Part shown: positions 60,615 to 64,000 of the stretch, piece by piece | Position numbering within the stretch: the first letter of the stretch is position 1 | Layout of the letters: each line of letters begins with the position of its first letter | Origin: Emticicia sp051209875 | Lineage (GTDB): Bacteria > Bacteroidota > Bacteroidia > Cytophagales > Spirosomataceae | DNA length: 64,000 nt | NCBI RefSeq assembly: GCF_051209875.1 | Contig: NZ_JBNTQY010000001.1 | Span: forward strand, 2,294,001-2,358,000 | Direction of reading: 5' to 3' | Program-made: the position numbers and the translations under genes | The notes under the pieces: model-generated | Databases searched by the model: none | Seen by the model: the letters and a program-made list of their open reading frames with translations, nothing else | What the model was told of the DNA's origin: nothing

Positions 60615-60656
60615 AACAAAACACAGAAGCCATGAATTTGGCTTCTGTGTTTTGTT
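60615..60656. terminator. Bidirectional terminator between esterase and RND genes
   Basis: 17-bp perfect stem; core ACACAGAAGCC/GGCTTCTGTGT with 8-base loop, flanked by A-rich and T-rich ends serving both strands. Confidence 0.92.
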
Positions 60657-60666
60657 AATATGTGAT

Positions 60667-63600
60667 TTATTCATGCACCAATGCTGCCACTTTTTTAGCA
60701 TTTCTTTTACTTGTAAGTCCTAAGATTCTATTTTTTAAGGACTCAATTATCATGTACATAGAAGGTACTAAAAATAAAGTAAGTAGTAGAGAGCTGCTCA
60801 AACCACCAATGATTACCCAAGCCATCCCATTTTTTACTTCAGCTCCTGAGCCTGATGCCAAAGCGATGGGTAGCATACCTGTAATCATCGCAATAGTTGT
60901 CATTAAAATTGGACGTAAACGTTCCTTTCCTGCTTCAATTAATGCTTCCCTCACCGAAAGACCTTCTGCTTTTAGATGATTTGTAAAGTCAACGATTAGA
61001 ATCCCATTTTTTGCTACCAAACCCAAAAGCATAATCAGACCAACAATGGCAAAAATAGTCAATGATTCCATTGAAAGTGCTAAGGCTAATAATGCTCCAA
61101 TTAATGCGACTGGAATAGAGAATAGTACTACAAATGGATAAACAACGCTTTCATAAAGTGCAACCATAATCAAGTACACCAACAAAATACCTAAGCCCAT
61201 TGCTAAACCCAAGCTACCAAAAGCATCTTTTTGGCGTTGTGCTTCTCCTTGATATTCAATGATAACACCTTCTGGAATTTTTAATTTAGCAATTTGTTTT
61301 TGAATATCCGCTACAATCGTTCCAGTAGGACGACCAACTGCCGAAGCTGTTACTTTAATTGAATTCATTCGGTCGGAGCGTTCTAAAATAGCCTGACCTA
61401 CCACTTCCGTCACATCAGCTACTTCATTGAGTTTGATGATCGCTCCTTTGCTATTTCTGAGAGTCAATTCTCGAATATTTTCGATAGAACGCTTTTCTGA
61501 TTTTTCTAATGAAATATTGATGGGATATTCTTCACCCGATTGTTTAAATTTAGATTGGTCATTTCCTCTAAATGCTAATTGAATCGCTCCCCCAACTTCA
61601 GGAATACTAAGCCCAGCTTGTGAAATTTTATCACGATTTAATTGAATTGAAATTTCAGTCTTTGGACTTTTAGTACTAAATTCAACATAATCTGTTCCAG
61701 GCGTTTTTCTAACAATATCTTTCACACTTTGAGCAACTTCCTTAATTTTCTGCATATCAACACCTTTGATAGCAACTTGAATGGGAGCTTCACTGCCGCC
61801 AGTAATACTCACAGGTCTTAACACTATTTTTACACCAGGAATTTTTGTGATTTCATCTCTTATCATATTACCAAAAGCGTCAGTTGACATTTTACGCTTT
61901 TGCTTATCCACAAGCGTAACTGAAATTTCAGAAATATTTGAATTAGAATTTCCTGAACCCATTGCACCTGTTTGTGTACCGATATTAGCAAAAACTTTTT
62001 CAACTTCTGGTTTTTGAAGCAATAATTCTTCCACTTGCTTGGTTATCATATTGGTTTGTGATAGTGGTGTTTGTGAAGACATTTCAAGTTGAATGGCAAA
62101 TTCACCACGATCTCCAGAACCAGCAAAAGCTGTACCGATAAACCCAGTTCCCAACAAAGCAATTGAGCCACAAAACATCACGAAGATGACAATTAGCACC
62201 CAACGCTTATGATTGAGCGACCAAGCTAACATTTTTCCGTAATCGGCTTGTAAACTATCGAGGAATTTCTCAAAACCAAGATTGATTCTGCCCCAAAGAC
62301 TTGATTTACTCAAAATTTCGATTTTTCCCCATCTTGAAGCCAATAATGGTGTAAGTGTGAATGATACTAATAAACTCATTAATGTAGAGAAAACAACCAC
62401 TAAAGAAAATTCTCTTAGAATGTTACCAATCAAACCACCACTCATTGATAAAGGTAAGAAAACCACAACATCCACCAGTGTAATAGCCAAAGCCGTAAAA
62501 CCAATTTCTTTTCTTCCTTCCAATGCTGCATCAATCTTGTTTTTCCCCATTTCGAGGTGGCGATAAATATTTTCCAAAACTACGATACTATCATCAACCA
62601 AAATACCAACCACCAATGAAAGTCCCATAAGAGTCATTAGATTGAGTGAAAAACCAAAGACATACATCAGGATAAATGTGGGTATCATGGCCGAAGGAAT
62701 AGCTACCAATACAAACATAGAACTACGGAAACTATGTAAGAAAAACAGCATTACACCTGCCACAATGATAATTGCTAAAAATAAATCATGTACAACCGCA
62801 TCGGCCGATGCAAGTGTATAGACTGATTGATCGGCAGCAATATCATAAGTGAATTTCTTTGAAGCATATTCTTGCTCAATCTTTTTGAGAGATTCTTTCA
62901 CTGCTTTACTCACATTTACTGCGTTAGCATCTGCTTGCTTGACAATTTCAATACCTATTCCAGCTTTACCATTATTTCTATTGAGTGTTTTGGTCTCGGT
63001 TTGCCCGTCTGTAATCATTGCAAGGTCTTTGAGTAAAACTCTACTACCATCGGCATTCTGACGAATAATAAGATTTCGTAATTCATCAATTTTTACAAGA
63101 TTAGCATCCAATCTAATCGAAATTCTATTATTATTGCTTAAAACACTACCTGCTGGGAAGGAGCTATTGCTATTAGCAATCATTTGGTTTACTTGTGCCG
63201 ACGAAATATTATAGGCTTGTAGCTTAGTATTATCAAGATTTACTTGAATTTCACGCTCATTGCCACCAATTAGTCGAACTGTACCTACTCCTGCAACGTT
63301 TGATAAAACAGGCTTAATTTTTTGGTCAATTAAATCATATAATTCAGGTTCTGACATATTGGCTGAGGCACTAATTCTTAATACTGGAATTTCATCAGTA
63401 TTAAAACGATTGACTACAGGGTCATTGGCATCTACTGGCAAAGTCGATTTAATTTGGTTGATTTTTCGTTCAGCATCTCTTTGTGCATCAAGTGTATTGA
63501 TACCTGATTTGAGTTGTACTGTAACAATTGATAAGCCTTCTGACGAACTCGAAGAAATTTTATCTATCCCTTCGATGGCAGAAACTGCCTCTTCGATGGG

Positions 63601-63795
63601 CTTTGTTACAACGTTCTGAATTTCATCAGAAGATGCTCCACGATAAACGGTCTGAACCATGATGACGTTGGCTTCAAATTTTGGCAATAAATTATAATTT
63701 AATTGCTTATAGCTGATAAAGCCAAACAGAATCAAAGTCACAAAAAAGACCGTAATCAACAAAGGACGTTTGATTGATATTTCTGTTATTGACAT
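60667..63795 (-). CDS. RND efflux pump inner-membrane transporter (HAE1/AcrB type)
   Basis: A 1042-residue protein, the normal RND length, with TM1 (LLITVFFVTLILFGFISY), a first large periplasmic domain, TM2-6, TM7 (WVLIVIFVMFCGSIALLGTG), a second periplasmic domain, and TM8-12. Proton-relay acidic residues are in TM4: GLSLVVGILVDDSIVVLENIY. Porter-domain words include ATPASIMP-like GASSDEIQNVVTKPIEEAVS and GSGDRGEFAIQLEM. It exports drugs, dyes, detergents or similar compounds using the proton gradient, with a membrane-fusion protein and an outer-membrane factor. The C-terminal part of the fusion protein gene is found upstream on the same strand, cut by the window edge. Confidence 0.95.
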   Translation of the reverse strand: MSITEISIKRPLLITVFFVTLILFGFISYKQLNYNLLPKFEANVIMVQTVYRGASSDEIQNVVTKPIEEAVSAIEGIDKISSSSSEGLSIVTVQLKSGINTLDAQRDAERKINQIKSTLPVDANDPVVNRFNTDEIPVLRISASANMSEPELYDLIDQKIKPVLSNVAGVGTVRLIGGNEREIQVNLDNTKLQAYNISSAQVNQMIANSNSSFPAGSVLSNNNRISIRLDANLVKIDELRNLIIRQNADGSRVLLKDLAMITDGQTETKTLNRNNGKAGIGIEIVKQADANAVNVSKAVKESLKKIEQEYASKKFTYDIAADQSVYTLASADAVVHDLFLAIIIVAGVMLFFLHSFRSSMFVLVAIPSAMIPTFILMYVFGFSLNLMTLMGLSLVVGILVDDSIVVLENIYRHLEMGKNKIDAALEGRKEIGFTALAITLVDVVVFLPLSMSGGLIGNILREFSLVVVFSTLMSLLVSFTLTPLLASRWGKIEILSKSSLWGRINLGFEKFLDSLQADYGKMLAWSLNHKRWVLIVIFVMFCGSIALLGTGFIGTAFAGSGDRGEFAIQLEMSSQTPLSQTNMITKQVEELLLQKPEVEKVFANIGTQTGAMGSGNSNSNISEISVTLVDKQKRKMSTDAFGNMIRDEITKIPGVKIVLRPVSITGGSEAPIQVAIKGVDMQKIKEVAQSVKDIVRKTPGTDYVEFSTKSPKTEISIQLNRDKISQAGLSIPEVGGAIQLAFRGNDQSKFKQSGEEYPINISLEKSEKRSIENIRELTLRNSKGAIIKLNEVADVTEVVGQAILERSDRMNSIKVTASAVGRPTGTIVADIQKQIAKLKIPEGVIIEYQGEAQRQKDAFGSLGLAMGLGILLVYLIMVALYESVVYPFVVLFSIPVALIGALLALALSMESLTIFAIVGLIMLLGLVAKNGILIVDFTNHLKAEGLSVREALIEAGKERLRPILMTTIAMITGMLPIALASGSGAEVKNGMAWVIIGGLSSSLLLTLFLVPSMYMIIESLKNRILGLTSKRNAKKVAALVHE

Positions 63796-63861
63796 TTTCT
63801 TATTTGTTAAAATTGTGAACTGGTTACTTGTTATAGGCCAATTGTTCCTAATGAAGTAAAT

Positions 63862-63894
63862 CTTTAATAACTAATAACCATTAACTAATAACCA
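63862..63894. repeat. Short tandem AT-rich repeat between RND genes
   Basis: AACTAATAACCA occurs twice in close succession, within the 100-base gap between the membrane-fusion and RND genes. Probably unimportant. Confidence 0.3.
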
Positions 63895-63895
63895 A

Positions 63896-64000
63896 TTATT
63901 TATCATTAGTTTTGATAATACTACTTCCGTCGGTCAAGTTGATTTGTCCGCTTGTTACTACCTCTTCGCCCGCTTCTAAACCAGCCACCACTTCAATGTT
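63896..64000 (-). CDS. RND membrane-fusion protein, C-terminal fragment (cut by window edge)
   Basis: The last 34 codons of a minus-strand gene, in frame to the window edge and stopping with TAA. The translation NIEVVAGLEAGEEVVTSG followed by QINLTDGSSIIKTNDK is the typical end of HlyD/AcrA-type membrane-fusion proteins (beta-barrel plus membrane-proximal domain, with the GLxxGExVV motif). It bridges the RND transporter encoded downstream and an outer-membrane channel. The rest of the gene and the outer-membrane factor are outside the window. Confidence 0.88.
   Translation of the reverse strand, partial: NIEVVAGLEAGEEVVTSGQINLTDGSSIIKTNDK

Overview
The window is AT-rich chromosomal DNA from a member of the Bacteroidota, most likely the order Cytophagales (an Emticicia/Arcicella-like or other Spirosomaceae-type genome; the genus is a guess). 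Support comes from Bacteroidota-type promoters (TTG or TTTG, a gap of 17-22 bases, then TAnnTTTG), the absence of strong Shine-Dalgarno sequences, a 3-coathanger-stack secreted protein, WG-repeat and DUF349 proteins, a GMC dehydrogenase paired with a gluconate-dehydrogenase-type small subunit, and many exported sugar-oxidising enzymes. There is no rRNA, CRISPR array, IS element or prophage; one tRNA-Thr(TGT) gene is present.

Layout. 1-15.4 kb is mostly housekeeping: the N-terminus of mutS, a beta-lactamase-fold hydrolase, a GMC oxidoreductase, methylmalonyl-CoA epimerase, pheT, a WG-repeat protein, an rtcB gene broken by a 13-bp tandem duplication and preceded by a long leader with terminators and micro-ORFs, a secreted repeat protein abutting a second type of GMC dehydrogenase, and pdxH. 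15.6-24.4 kb holds a DUF349 protein, tRNA-Thr, an unexplained repeat/hairpin element, a sodium:solute symporter, a Bcr/CflA-type efflux protein, an aldo/keto reductase and an AraC regulator with a putative outer-membrane barrel protein. 24.8-33.8 kb is a five-gene signalling block: two sensor proteins with N-terminal receiver domains, two stand-alone receivers, and a giant kinase with about 12 PAS modules. No DNA-binding output domain is encoded there.

33.9-48.4 kb is a periplasmic oxidation region: di-haem cytochrome c peroxidase, AraC plus barrel protein, the small and large subunits of a GMC dehydrogenase, an esterase, AraC plus aldo/keto reductase, a SnoaL-like protein, and a molybdenum-dependent aldehyde/isoquinoline oxidoreductase set with two large subunits around one [2Fe-2S] subunit. 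48.5-52.8 kb (minus strand) looks like a sugar-acid operon: BASS-type transporter, RraA-like protein, enolase-superfamily dehydratase, FAH-family hydrolase. 53.2-60.6 kb has a cyclophilin-like lipoprotein, an acetyltransferase, a third AraC/barrel pair, a GH78 rhamnosidase-like protein and a type-B carboxylesterase. The window ends in an RND efflux pump and the tail of its membrane-fusion partner.

The most striking pattern is regulatory. Three paralogous AraC genes (near 35.1, 41.7 and 54.6 kb) are each divergent from a target gene. Each intergenic region carries the same direct repeat (consensus GTRAAAWTGGTA, with a less conserved second copy), the two copies starting exactly 21 bp apart, and the proximal copy ends exactly 23 bp before the target's -7 element. 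This looks like a self-contained AraC regulon that spread by duplication together with its operator. The second candidate for something undescribed is the leader of rtcB, with two strong terminators whose arms can cross-pair and a 30-codon reading frame ending in a His/Arg/Tyr/Asn-rich run.
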